Source of the DNA: Sapria himalayana
Taxonomy: Eukaryota > Streptophyta > Magnoliopsida > Malpighiales > Rafflesiaceae
Direction: 5' to 3'
Assembly: GCA_029783825.1 (NCBI GenBank)
Contig: JAREIK010003421.1
Location: 388,802-452,801, forward strand
DNA: 64,000 nucleotides
Positions within the stretch are counted from its first letter, which is position 1, and each line of letters starts with the position of its first letter. Shown in pieces: positions 25,501-40,500 of the stretch. A program made the position numbers and the translations under genes. Below the pieces are notes generated by a model. It saw only the letters and a program-made list of their open reading frames with translations. It ran no database searches and was not told where the DNA came from.

Positions 25501-28500
25501 GATGAGAAAATTAAATATTTTCATAGAAAACTCAGAAAGAGAAATAAATCAATCATTAGAATTTTAATTTCTAACAGAAGCATAACGTGTGTCCATTGTA
25601 TAAAAAAACCTTTAGATTGCATGAATATATTGTTATGATTTTTCTTTTTTCTTTTTTTACCAAAACTATTCACCTAGAAGTATTATTTTATTGATACATG
25701 TTGAAGATGAATAACTATAATATTGAGAATCTCTTTTTAGATTAATTTAACTTTTAATAAAATGATATGTAGTGAGAGTGACATTTAATTGCACTTTTTA
25801 TTTGTGTAATTCATTTTTTAATGTAAAATATATGGTACGCGCCAAATTGAACTTGAAAAACAAAGCAGACAAAAAACATGGAGATCTAGAAATTGTAAGA
25901 AAAACAAACTAGTAAAATTATCATATGTTTATTCCAAAATTAATTTTGACCTTTATAATATTCACATAAACCTTCTCTCTGGTTTTATATTTGCTTAGAA
26001 TATTGTCAGAATTTGTATCTGGCAGCTCTGAAACATGGCACAATCCAACCTAGAAAAGAAATTTGGAAGAAAAAAAAAAGTCAAGAGTTTTGCATGACAA
26101 TAAGAACAAGTTACACCACAATACACAAAAGATTGAAGATTTATGATAAAGTAAATAAACCCATAAGAGTCAGAGCAATCACATTTAATAAAGCTTTGCC
26201 TCTGCAATTACATCCAGACAATTAACGTGTGGCACAACAAAGAAAAACCTGTGTTTTTTTAATTTTTTTCCTAGTTAGCCTAAATAGAAAGGGTTTCTCA
26301 TTATCAATAGTATGGTGGTAGAACAATTGGCAAGAGGATGGATGCTCCTCTTACCCTAAGGTCGTGAATTCAATCCCCAAAGATACCTGATACACTCCCC
26401 AAGATATCTGTTTGTTGAATCTATCATGTTGTTGAGACTGAGACCTTACCTACTCCAACTCTAAAGCCCCGAGGCTCATATATGAACTAAGGGATAGTAT
26501 GGGCTGAGTTAGGAGGGGCGGGGCAAGGAATAAAAAAAGAAGAAGAGAGTTTCTCATTTAAGACCCAATGAACACGAATGTCTAATTGGTAAGCTATTGA
26601 TTACCATGTTTGTATTGTCAATTGTGATGAACAAACCAAAGGGTTCCACCCGCTTAATTCGACCAGAGACAACCTCTCCAACAGAAAATTGGCTAAAAAC
26701 ATCGATTTCAGATTTCATTTGCAAGTCTCCATCCATTTTCTTGAGAGTAACTTCAATCCTCTTTGACAAAGGATCAACAGATTTAACCCTAAAATCAAAA
26801 ATTCACAAAATCAACTATTCGTCGGTGATCAACAGGTATACCATTTCAAGGCAAAAGCATGATTTCACAAAAAAAGAAAAAAAAGAAAAAAAAAGCATTC
26901 TACCAGCCAGAAATAAGTTTTCCAATAGGAAATTCCAATTGGGGATCGTCAACATATCCATCACATAGATTCGAAATAAGAATTTTGGCATCTAGCTTTC
27001 TTGAAAGTAGCATGAAACATCCTTTTGGAGACACACCCATTACATACCCCTGCAGAAAGGATAAAACATGAAAATTGAACTGCTTGGTAAATACCACAGA
27101 AATTATGACCCAACCCGAACTGAAATTATGATGCTCGGGTTGAGCTCGGGTTGGGTCGAGTTGGGTCATGAGTAGCAATACAACAACAAAAAAATCAAAA
27201 CTAAATAATTATAATATTTAAATAATATAAAATTGAAAAATTAAAATAATCAGACATTAAAATTGATTGCATATATTTTGGATTTGAATATTTTCATCTC
27301 TTGAGCCCTTTTCTTTATAGGCATAGAAAACAACTCTCCCGCAAATTGGGCGATAAGACCGAGCACCTTAACTTGATGGGAGCACTTCGGTAAAAAAAAT
27401 TACTCCCCCATAAAATTGAATGCCAGAATTAGTTGGCCACATTGTTCAAAGAAAATGAGTACGAGTTACTATGCCTATAAAATAAATGTACTTTCAGGTT
27501 CAGGTTTGCTTCAAGTTGCCAAAGAAATCATTTTTTTTCTTGGGTTCAGTTCGGATCACTCGGATTGAGCAGACCCAGGTTGAGCCCTCCTGCTAATAAG
27601 TAAGCAAAACACAAAATATCAATGAGACACCAAGTGCTAGTCGATAAAAATACCTGTACAGGCATGTCTATATACACATCTTCCACTTTTTCAATACGCT
27701 TGGCAGAATCATCACTGGAAGGCACGAAATTGTTAATAGAATAGCAAAATTCAAAAGCATAGGAAAGCATAAATTTTTTTAAAATTCAACGACTCACTAA
27801 GAAAGGATGTCATCAAATGGTAGCCTTAATGACAGATCGATATGAACATTTTTATTCACGGAAAGAGTGATCTCCAAAACTCTGCATTTCACAAATTGCC
27901 CTTCATAGAGATTGCCCAGTGGGCTGTCCGCCCATATGTCATTGAGTTCTGTAAAATTAACCCTGCCACTGATACGAGGGCCAATTTGCACCAGTAACCC
28001 ACCAACACCAGGATATACTTTTGTGATTCTTCCACCAATGATATCTCCAATGTGAAAATGAGCCGAAATTTTTTCCAGGACCCTAGTCTGTGGCATATCC
28101 AGAGGCTGCACTTCATACCGATGAGGGGAGGTGCTTGGTGGACGCAATGTCAGAAGCAATGATTTCTTCTCTTGGTTAACTTTTAGGACATAGCCACTAA
28201 TCTGCTTGCCAACACAGAAGCGTGACTCGAATTTCTCAAGTTCTGCAGGCTCACAAGAACTTTCAAGAACAAATAGCAAGGCTCTGAAACATCTAGAAAC
28301 CAATACTGACACCCAATTGCTGTCAACCTTAAGCACATATCCATTGACGCATTGGCCAGCAGAAAACTGAAATGCATCTGATCCAAGGATATCCTTGAGA
28401 TCGAACGAATCTACAATAGATATCAGTTTTTAGAACAGAACAAAGAGATGAATCAAGGTGACGATTATCAGGCTCAAAGAAAAGTCAAACGAAACTGCCT

Positions 28501-31500
28501 AGACAACGAGCTGAGGGCCTTGGTAGGCAATAACATACAGCCTTTTTCCATACCCAACTCTCTCTTCGGCAAGCACTACTTATGATCAAAAATTTTAGCA
28601 AATATGAATATATTAGTACTTGAATTATATATATATATATATATATATCGGATACATGAATAAAATATCAATTAAAATATAATAATACATCAGAAATATT
28701 AAACATAATAATGTTATTGATAATTAATAAATATATTTAACTGATATTTTTTAACACTGATATGAGTCTAAAAAAAATCATGCCTAATACACAAGACTTT
28801 TGCTTTTGTAGCAAGATCTGTGAGAGATTAATATCTCAATAATATTATCCTCGAGAATGAGAGAGACTATGGATGATGTGTTTCAAACCCAAGACTTACT
28901 GTCTTTAGACAAGAACACTTGTCATCGCACCAGGACACTTATCATCGCACCAGGACACAACCTCAAGCAGAAACACAAGCGAAGAGTTTTAATTCAACGC
29001 ATTAGCTCAACGTTGAAATAGTCACTCATCGTTTTAACTTTGAAAAGATTTAATTTAGGCATACTTAATTTAGGAAGACGGGTTCTTGAGTACACAACCC
29101 AAACGACGAAAAAAAATACAAGATATATACACAATAAGAGGAGTACCAGCAAGCAATGCTGGTTTGAGGGACAACTCCCACAAGAAAAATTTCTTTTTAT
29201 CAGAAGATTGACGAGGTGCTGAAATGATACGCGCCATCAATATTTCACCAATTCTATAATTACCAAATGGATCTTCCACAGCACAAGAATCATCAACCTT
29301 TTTTGTGACACAAGAAGATCAACAACAGATTAAGCAAGCACAGAGAAAAGAAATCATCAACACAAAAAAAAAATGCATGAAGCTTGCCTCTGTTATGTGG
29401 ACTCGTCCACAAGAACTAGTGCCAATTTTCAATAAGATGTAAAGAGCATTTATTTGTGTAATCTGAAAAATGACAGTTTATTTTGTATGAATACCAAACA
29501 AGAAAACTACACATAAATGCAAGTGTATATCATGTATAAATACCTCTCCATGGACCAATGACCCAACATTAAAAGTGCATTTCTTCGTCCTTTTAGAAGT
29601 AGAAATTTCTGATGCTTGAGTAATGGAATCCAGAAGCAAAAGCAATCTCCTAGTGGGCAAGCAGCCTGGGAGAGATATAACCTTGGCCATCACACTGTAC
29701 ATGAAACCCAAATGATGCATCTTAGGAAACACGAAAACAGAAAAATGCCAATATAAGTAAGTTGTAGGGCAGATCCACCTTTGACCATAAAAGAATCGTT
29801 TCAAAGAATATTTCTGCGTGTTGTAGTCTGACAAAGATGCATAGCCGATAGCATACCCTTGCTCAGGAATCGAGAGAACCTGCCATCAGGCATCACGACC
29901 ACCGACACTATTTTCATGGCTAGCAAAAACTTTGAAAAATATGTGAGCACGAAGTTTCATAATGGTTTACCAAGTAATTCTCTTTGACAATCTCCACTTT
30001 TGTGCTGACTATCTGCTGCATCTCCAAATCATTGGCCCGTTGCCTTTTGTGATCCTAGAATTAACAATATTAACAAAGTAAGCATTAATGACCCCAAGTA
30101 GTTGAGATAAGACTCGAATGATGATGATGATGATGATGATGACATTAAGCCAAAGCAAACACATATTGGCCTTGGAGAGCCATCAATAAAACACACCTTT
30201 TCATTATTGCATTCTCTCTCATCCAGCAAGTTTCCAACAAACTCTTGCTTGAGAGATAAATCAACAAGACTTTCCCAGGTGGAAACATCTAGAACAGCGG
30301 CACAAATAGTAGAGCCGATTCCCACATTGGCTTCAGCCACGTGGTAATGGGCGAGAAAACCCAAAACACGATCACATTGATCAAAAGCAACAACATATCC
30401 AAACTCTTTTTTCTCTGAGATCCTGCCCTCAACCACACTGCCAATGTTGAATCCTTCAACCCACTTCAAGTCACGCCCTCCGGCATATGACTGTTGCATC
30501 GGGGCAGCCTATAAAACATAAGAAACCAGCATGAATTTTCTAAGCAAAAAACACAAAATTGCAAGAAAATAGGTGTGCTTTACCTTATCCTGCACAGAAA
30601 AATATTCTTCAAGAAATGATGCATCTGAAGAATAACAGCATGGGTGCTTTAGAGACACTGTAAACCTGTTTGATTTGCTATCCACCTGGAAATGGAAAAG
30701 ATCAGGCTGTGTCCCAAATAGTTACAAAATTATTCTTCTTAAAAATATAGTCCAACTGACATCAGTAATAGTGCACCGAACCGATTGGCCAACATAAAAA
30801 GAATCAGAAATATTTGCCTTTTGATTATCCAAAGCCTGCAGCATAATCAAGCCTGATTAGAAAATACCATAAGTAGCATCATAGGTATATTATCAGATAG
30901 ACTGATTAGAAAAACATGTTCTCACCTTTCCTTTAGGACAGAAACCAGTTAAACTCCCAAGAAATCGAACAAAGCATCCACTTTCAATTATGTTGCAAAT
31001 GTAGCCCTAATTCCCAAAAAAAAACCCCCCTCACATGCAGAAATATTTTATTGAAAAAATCATACTCAGTCACAAATTTCTCATTTATCGTGGGATCTAT
31101 GAGAGATTAATATCTCGGTAGTATTACCCACAAAAATCAAATAGATTCATCTTATGTCTCAAACCCGATGCTTACTATATTTAAACAAAAATAATTGTCA
31201 TCACACTAAAGCACGGCCTCTTAGAAACACATGTATTATTGAGGTCGAGGAGACCATACCCAGTATACAAGACTTATGCTTTAGCACGGAATTGAGGAAA
31301 AATCAATATCATGACAATCGTGTCCCTGAAACTCGGAGAGGCTATGTCTAATGAGTCTCGAACATAAAACCTACTAGCCTTGGAAAAAGTCACTTGTCAT
31401 CGCACCAACGCATGGCTTCCAATATATGATGCATACAACACAATGACTTTCCGTGTGATCAATCATCTTAGTACTATTCTCCCCAAAACATATTTATATT

Positions 31501-34500
31501 ATGCAGCTAAAACAAATAAAAAAAGCATATGTGGTGGCAATGTGGGGTGACTTGAAGCAAGAAATGTGCTTACAAAAATTGTCGATTTTGTTTGAACCTC
31601 GTTGGTATCAAATGGAAGCTGATGCACTGAATTAATAAAAGAATACTTTGCAGAAAGAAGAAGATAGGATTCTTTGATTTCTGTAACAACATAAATCAAA
31701 CATGTAGTGAACAAGATGCTAAGACAGCCATTTTCTTTTCTCAGGGATATAACAATGGGAAAGAGGAATACCCAGGACCAGAAGCTGATCGAATGCATAG
31801 CCAGGCCTCAAAACTGATTTCATCAGACCAGCAAGCCCTGTGTTTTACAGATCAAAATAACCTGTCAGCAAAATATAAGCTATGGGAAATGTTTCTTTCA
31901 GATGAAGAGCACAATACCATGGTGATCTGACAGGTGCTCAATAGAAATGGTTCCTCTAGAGAAACCCTTTGCCTTAACGGAAACTATAACATTGTGACAG
32001 GTTACTTTCTCAACGACTCCAGCAATAATACTACCCAAGTTGACATCATTTCTTTCAGAAATATGGTTGCTGTATCATGTCAAAAACTCATTTCATAAGA
32101 AAGAAAAATTAGATTTACATTTTTTCATACAACAATTAGTAAATGGAGGCCTTAAACAAACCTTGCTGGCCTCATTATAAAACTCAGTTTGATTTGGTGG
32201 AATGTAGGAAAAGAATATATTACTCGGCATTTGACTACTTGCCCAACATGAAATATCGGACTTATCTCAGTGTCTGGATCCAACCCAAGCTCAGATCTGC
32301 TTCAAGATTCATCAAGTCAGCTTACAAAGAATGTTGAATATAGAAGAACATATCATATATTGATTATAAAGAAATAACAATACTACAACACACACGCACA
32401 TGCACAAATATATATTTATAAAAAAGAAGAGAATAACCAATAAAAGAGACAAATATCTCCCCTAATTATAAAACTAACCTCTAACATCCCCTTCGTACTA
32501 AAAAATCCTTTGGTTTGATAAAAAATGCCCTTATTTTTTTTCTCACAAATTAGTTTTTTCTATTAAAACACATGTAATTAATTAAATGTTAAGAGATATT
32601 TATGTCAAAAATGAAACATTCTTCAAGTGAGAAAAAAAAAGTGTAATATAATCTCCATTATCAAGATACATGCCTAAGAAATTAACATTCATTATGTATG
32701 AGATGGCTATATTTTTGCAAAGAATTCATCTTATCTCCATAATCAAAATATATTTATGATATTTTACAAATAATCATTAACAAGAAAGAAAAGCACGAGA
32801 AAAAAGGGCATTTGGAGACTAGCCTGGGAACAAATGCATGAACTCCATTATAAAAATGAACGATGCACCCATGTTTTCCAATCTTTGATATCCAACCATG
32901 AGTTACTAGCCCTTCAACCGCATTAGAGTACGAACTAAGAATTGGAAGTTTAGATTTGACCTGTAAAAATGAAATTTTGATAATCACTAAGCTGCTAAAA
33001 ACGGAAACTAGCCAGTTATCTAACACTTGGTGACATTTCAAAGATAAGCTAAAACTATTCTAAGAAAAGCATGAGAAATAACATACAAGTGTTTTCTTGT
33101 GTGTGACACTTATCCTTTTATGCTTGCAACCAAGAACCCGGAACAACAACTCTGCTCCAGCCTGCAAGGAAACATAGATCAGCAGCGCATCAATTAAAAT
33201 GGCTCACAAAAAAATAGTGAATAGATGATGCATTTGGTCACCAATTGTTACCTTGAATTTTTTCTTAGGCTTAGAAATTTCAAATTCAGACATATGTCGA
33301 AGAGGACAAAAGCCCTTAACCCCACCAGGAAATTGAACTAGAGCACCATATACATCAACATATACTATTTTTGCAGCAACTACCATCCCTGGCTTTATAT
33401 CCGAGTGGGTCAATATAGGACCTTGGAAATGACTAGCCTGCATAATTAGAACAAATGACAAAAAAAACCTCATTTGAAACCTTAATAATCTTATCCACAA
33501 AAATAAAAGAAATTATGTTCGATGAGTCTCTAGCCTAAGATCTAATACTTTTAAACGAAATTATTTACCATCACACCAAGATATAATCTCTATATGAAAA
33601 AAAAAATTAATAATAAAATAAATTTAAAAGAATATCATTAAAATGAGACTATAATTGTGGCTTGTTCTTACATTTTATTATTGTTGAACTAGCCTCATGT
33701 AAAATTGACTAAAAAATTTATAGGATCTCCATATCATTCCATTTAGTTTGAGGTGTTCATGGAGCAGCTCAGCTGACACATTGACCTGATCCATTAACTT
33801 TCTAGAATTATTTGTACGTCTTGTGCATGCATATATTAATAAAATATCATATCAAGTACATAAGACTCCCATTTAGCACGGAGTATGAGAAAAGCTAATA
33901 TTTCAACAGTATTGCCCCTAAAAATTAGAGTGAATATGACTGATTAGTATTGAAATCAATATCTATTATACTTGAACGAGTATACTTGTTATTACATCAA
34001 ATCATGATATCATACATGTTTTCCATTATAGTTTATTTATTAATATTGTATATGCTATTGATTGACTTCTTTGTGTATTTTTTTCTAGAGCCACTTCAAC
34101 TAGTTCAGTACCAATTAGTTTGTTTCAGATTAATTTGACTCTATTTTCCTTTTTTTGGTGGTCACAATTTAAAAAAAAAATCAAACCATTATTAGATAAG
34201 ATAAGGTGTCCTAATTATTTCTCACTATATATATATATATAATGAATAATTATACATTCTATTATGAAAAGTGAAATTTATTAATTCTTTTCACAATATG
34301 AAACATGTTTTTATCCAACATTGTATCTGAACTAAAAATTATGCAAATCCTAGGCATAGGTATAGTGTGTACAATGGTGTATCATGTTGTGCAATGGAAT
34401 TGATGGTGATCAACAGTCTAAACATGTGAACACGTAGCATTTTGCAGGCATAGTAATTAACAACGCAAGCATTGGTGGCATTGCCAGTACAAGCATGTGT

Positions 34501-37500
34501 CAACAATCATGTGATGGTGGTGCCATCCAAGGTGTGCATCGTGTGACAGTGTGCAAACCCTAGATGTGCAATGACATGGTGCAACACAGAAACATGGTAT
34601 GCAGTAAGTTTGTAGTATGTGCATTGAAGTAGTGCAGTGCAGGTGAACAACAGACGCGTGAATACTGTGCCATAGAGGTGGCAAGTAGGCCGGGCAGCCC
34701 GGGAACAACCCGATACATGGACCAACCGAGCCGTGCCTGGCTCGGCACGGTCCAGAACCGTGCCTGGACCCGGGTCGTGCTGTCTCGAGGCACAGCTTGT
34801 GCCGTGCTGGGCCAGGGGGTGTGGGCCTTGTGCCGGGCCAAAAACAATCCAGCTTCCTGGCCAGTAGGCACGGTCCAGCAGCACGGGTACCTACCGTGCT
34901 CCAATTGGGTTTTGAGCGAGGTCTGATTGGACTGCGCCCGACTCACCCAATTATTTAAAAAAAAATAATTTTTTATTAAAAAAAAACAGCCCCACATTTT
35001 ACACGTGGTGGGTTTTTTTTTTAAACACCACGTGCTTGGCTGAGGACGTTTACGTAGAGACATGGTGTGTAGAAAGTCTGTAGTGAGAATGTGCATTGAA
35101 GTGGTGCAGTGCAGGTGTACAACAGAGGCATGGATACTTTGCCATAATGACGCATAATTCATTGATGGGTGCATGTTTTTCCAAAGTTTGAAACCAGCTA
35201 AGAGTATGTTATCATATGTTTTCATTATTCCTGGTGGTCTGTTCTTGTTGTACCACTATTATTATCATCAAAAAATCTAGCAATTATTTGAAAAGGATAG
35301 ACAAAGACCTAGTGAATAGGTATCTATATTACTTACCTAGGAAAAAGAGTTGATACATGTCGACATAGAGACAAAGTATAATGATCCTCCATAAAACTCA
35401 CACAGTAGGAAAAAAGTAATAACATGGAGAGTTGTTGAAAATTATTTGCAAAGAAAAAACCAAGAACACAAATATATTGATTTCTAAAATTATCCAAAAT
35501 CATCATAGAGTTGTCTAATTGTATCTTTCACTGAGAAAAAATAAGTAGAATTTCTCAAAAAAAAAAAAAAAAGGATAGTAATAGATTATTTTTATTCTTT
35601 AAGATTTATAGTCCTCATCACTTGTTATCTTACTTCTAACTCATATATATTAATTCATAACTATTTACTTTTGTAAGATAGTAGTATATACTTTTGTAAA
35701 CAATCATATTATAATTAATCCACAACAATGGTCTTGATAAATTATTTTTGTCTCAAATTTTATTTATTCTAGAGTATCTTATAATATAGTCTATTTTTTA
35801 TGAATTATCTTACTAAATAACTGAATTATAATTTTTTTTTTGCTACTAATAATAATTTTGTAGGATCAAAAAACTGTGTATAATTTGACTTAGTTTTGAG
35901 TTGAATGATTTATACAAATTTTTTCCTACTATTAAAAAATCTATTAAATATTTGAGCATTATTGATATTTTACTTGTTTATTAACTAATTGATCATTTAT
36001 CTTTAATTAAATTTAAAATTTTATATCAAGGTACAAAGAAAAATTTCTATATTAAATAGAGAGGTTTTTTAAATAAAAATTATGTTTGAGTTTGATATCC
36101 AATAGAAATGAGACTTAAAATAATTTATATAATTTGTCAAGTTCATTAAATATTTTTACTCATTATACTTAGTTTTCTCTTTCCATACAAATCTCGTTAT
36201 TTTTTAAATTTGTATTTATTTAATATATAATTCAAAACTAAATTTAATAAGAATACTAAAATTATAAAAAAATATTGATCATGAAATTATTCACTAGACA
36301 GTTGTATCATTACAGTCATAAACATTGAGTTAAAAAAATAAATAAAATATATACATTTACTTAAAATAACTAAAATACTTATTATACAAGTATTCCAAAA
36401 TAATTTTGATAAAATATTAATAATCAACTATTTGATCAATTAAAAGAATTCCTCAACTATTTACTATCATGTGCCGTTTAAGTAGAGATGTCAACCTAAT
36501 CAAATGACTTGGATCATGCCTGGTGAAACAGCTCTCATGCCACCAAAGTTATGCCATAAGTCACCCATGTGTGTTACGTGCCACTCGTGAATGTCGAGAA
36601 TAGCTCAAGCTAAGGCATGGGTAAAGCACGAGACCAAGCTTGAGCCCATGCCATGGCATTGTCCATGGCATGAGCACTAACCAAGGACATGCCCGGAAAA
36701 AAACCCAAGGCAATGACCCATGCCCCAGCAAAGTTCCTACCATGTGATAGATAGGCTCGAGCCAATATGGCATGACCATTTACACTAATAAAATAATGTG
36801 TCATGATGGGATGCATCTTTTTCAGGTGTTCCAGGTTGACACAACCAAAATCTTGAATTGGATTGTGCCGAACACAAATAAAATGCCAACCCAACAAAGC
36901 CATTTAACACCTTTACTTTTCAAATCTTACATCTTAGAGAGAGATTATTAAGTTAATCTTTTAAAATTTTTAAAGAAGATATATTTTGTTCAAAATTTCT
37001 CTCCAAGACATAATAAAATATCATCTTATGTTGATGAGCACCCAACATCTCAACCTATGAGTTGCTCCAATCACTTCTACCTACTTATATATATAGGATT
37101 AGAAAACTCATTTTATGAGAGACATAAATCGAGTATTTTTTTTAAGTACTTTGGGTTTTTTTATATATGTTCTTTCTACATTGAATTGGAAGTTCAAGGA
37201 TCACGAGGTGACATGCCTCACATACATTACAGCATGATGGACCATCCACTCAAGTTCAACGTGTCCACAACTTAGTATCATGTTAGTTCATCACTCTGAA
37301 GGAGCCATGTCAAGTAAGGCCATATCAAATCAATTGACACCTCTACATTGGCAATTAAGACAGCATAAAATGGATGATACAAAAAAATAAATAAATAAGA
37401 ACAATATTAAATTGAGTACTCAAATACTATATATAATAATTAGTATCTAGATATTTTAATAAATCATACATATTTGACGAATTACTTCATCATTTACTTT

Positions 37501-40500
37501 TAGCTATTTAATAATAAATTATACATCTCTGATTATAATATCAATGATAATACTTAGTGGTGTAATACAATAACCATATTTATTTTTGAAATCTGTATAA
37601 AAGTTATATGTTTACTTATAAATTTTACTATCTAATTCTTATGATTAATTTATATAAATTTCATTCTATGTTTAACCTTTTTCACCCTAACTCTAACAAC
37701 TTTACAATCATCTAAGTAATAAAATAATAGAATCAATAATAAACTAATATTTTAAATATTTTATTTTTATCAAAATAATTATTCTATTAAAATATGAGTA
37801 TAATTTATATTGTCTAAACACATTATTAAAATTACATATACACTTAAATATAATACAAGAAATAAATATATATAAATAAATATGTATTTATCATATCAAA
37901 AAAAAATTTTAAGAATTTTAAAAATATAAATCATATTTCACAATTATAGTTATTAAGCATTTACTAGTCTTGCTATTCATAAAATCAAATAAAATATATA
38001 AATAGTTAACACAATTTTAATATTAGATATATTAAATTCTAATGATAATATAGATTATCTTAAACTTTTTTTTCTTTATAAGCCAAATGACTTATAAAAA
38101 TTATTAAATTTATTATTTTTAACTAAATGCATCAATAAATTTTAAAGAATTATAAATACATTTTAATGAGTAATAAACTATTTTTAAATTAAATTCTACA
38201 ATAAAAGTTTTGATGTCATATATATTTAATATAAAATACCAATGTTTAGATACTCTGTAATTATTCTTATGAATAAATTTATTATCACTTTATTATTTAA
38301 AACATTATTTTCAATTTGTTCTCGTATAATTAGTTATTAAGACTTTAAAAATTTTATTAATAACCAATATATTATTTCAATGTTAGATATTTTGAATTCC
38401 AACAAAGTTAGACATAAGTTAAATTTTTTTAAGCTTACTTACTAAAATTATTAAATTATTATAGTTTATTAGGTGTATCAATAAATTTATTAAATTATAA
38501 ATACATTCTGATAAGTAAAAAATACATATTAAATTAATTTTTACAACTAAATTTATAACATGACAAGTATATTTTCCATAAACATCTTTGTTGGGAAACT
38601 TTGTGATGGTTCTTATGAATAAATCATTACTTTAAATTTATTGTCTTATATTTAGTCATTAATATTTTAGTGATTTTACTAATCATAAAATCAAATATAA
38701 TATAGTAGTATCCAACATATAATTATAATATTAGATATGTTAAATTTTTAATCATGTGTATTGAAGAAATATTTATGATTACAAAGGAGAACCTTCATGG
38801 TACCAATGGCAAGACCCTCTAAGTGCTTGTACCGAAGGATCCGAACACGAACATTTTCATCTCCTTTAAATTTTCTTTCAAGTTTTGGAACATCATCTTC
38901 GGCCGCATCAGATATCTGTGATGGCAGTACATTTGGTTTTTACAAATATTTGAATGCAAAATACCAAGTTGTTGCAAATCATGTGAATGATTGGGGGGGA
39001 AAAGGAACATACGTTGACATATGCCGGAGTTGGCAGTGGAGAAGAAGGGATTTCAAGCAAAAGGCCAATTTGTCTATCGACCCTGATCACCTTTGCGCTA
39101 TCATAAATATCACCAATTTTCACATGCTGCAATTCAAGGCAACGATCGAATCTATGACCAATAGGAATCATCAATTATGGCAGTTCCACTTATGTAAGCG
39201 ACTTACTGAAACATGAGCGGTGTTATGAAGAAGAGACTGATTGAGAGTCAGCCCAATGGCTCTTGTTGAAATATCAATAAAAAGTATTCGCGCGTTAACC
39301 TATCCCAAAACATCAGAAGTGCAAATAAATCACACATGCACACAACATTGCAACACAAAGAGATGATATTAGGAATATAATCAAAACAAATTGTATGAAA
39401 AAAGAACTCACTTGTAAGGAAAACTGTTCATGAATATGTAATGTATGCAGATAAAAGTAAGAAACTATTGAAGTTGATTTCATATATTATTATCTAACAT
39501 GAAAAGGATTTAGTGTTATGATTTCTTTTCTCCTCAAGTAGAAGAACTTTTCTTAAAATTTTCAATAACAAGAAAATATAACAATGAGGGCCAAAATTGC
39601 AGTGTGGTATAAATTGTAACAAGGATCCACACTCCACAAAGCTACATTCGCAATATAAATTGAATTTTTATTGATGAGCATGGTTGTCGATATGCTCACC
39701 TAGCAGGTTCCATGAACTACAACTACAACTCAAGCAAAGCTACTTTCCCAACAAGCAAAGCATCATTCTGTGGTTTATAAGTTATAATAATAAGTGGACT
39801 AACAAACAAAAATTACTAAACAATAAATTATACAAAATGAAGATTATGTTAAGACGTAGTTCTTTATTATCAAAATGAAGATTAAGATATTCTAATATAT
39901 TGTTAGATGAAAATAGCTCATATTGCAAAAGAGATTATTTAAGTTAAGACAGTTTTTGATAATACTAGGTAATAATGTCACGGCATAATGAAATTCCTAA
40001 AAATATCAAAATGTAAGATAGTTCCATATGAACTATTAGAAAACTGCTCTAGATAATTCTAGGTGGTTCATTCAAGAGATTTTAACAAGAATTCTAAAAT
40101 GTTTTGGAAACTTAAAGACTTTCTTCCATTCTAGAATGTTCTAGAAATTTTTATTATAATAATATTATAATATGATATAATCTTGATTCTTGAAGAATGA
40201 GAGCTCTCACTAGATAAATTAATCATTTTTATTTTTATATTCACTCAAACTTTTAAATTTTATTTATTATATATTTTTTTTTCTCTCAATATTTTTCTCT
40301 TATTAAAATTATGTGTGAGATCTTGTTAGTATAACTCTTGTGAGAGGCAAGAGTATGGTAACACTTAAGTAATTTGGGAAAGAAAATTTTATAAACTAAT
40401 GACACGCATATAACACTGCAACTTGTAACTCATGGCATAAGTAGGAACCTATCATGCATAAATTGTTTGGATCTTACCATTAGTTTCTCCATAGAAGTCA

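Noticed and set aside
26305..26380. tRNA gene
   Set aside because: A and B boxes are present, but the segment lacks a complete cloverleaf and continues into a body with an A-rich tail, as a SINE does.
34507..35225. Minus-strand open frame of 221 codons
   Set aside because: It crosses the hAT end and both direct repeats, has no recognisable domain, and lies in an RRP5 intron.
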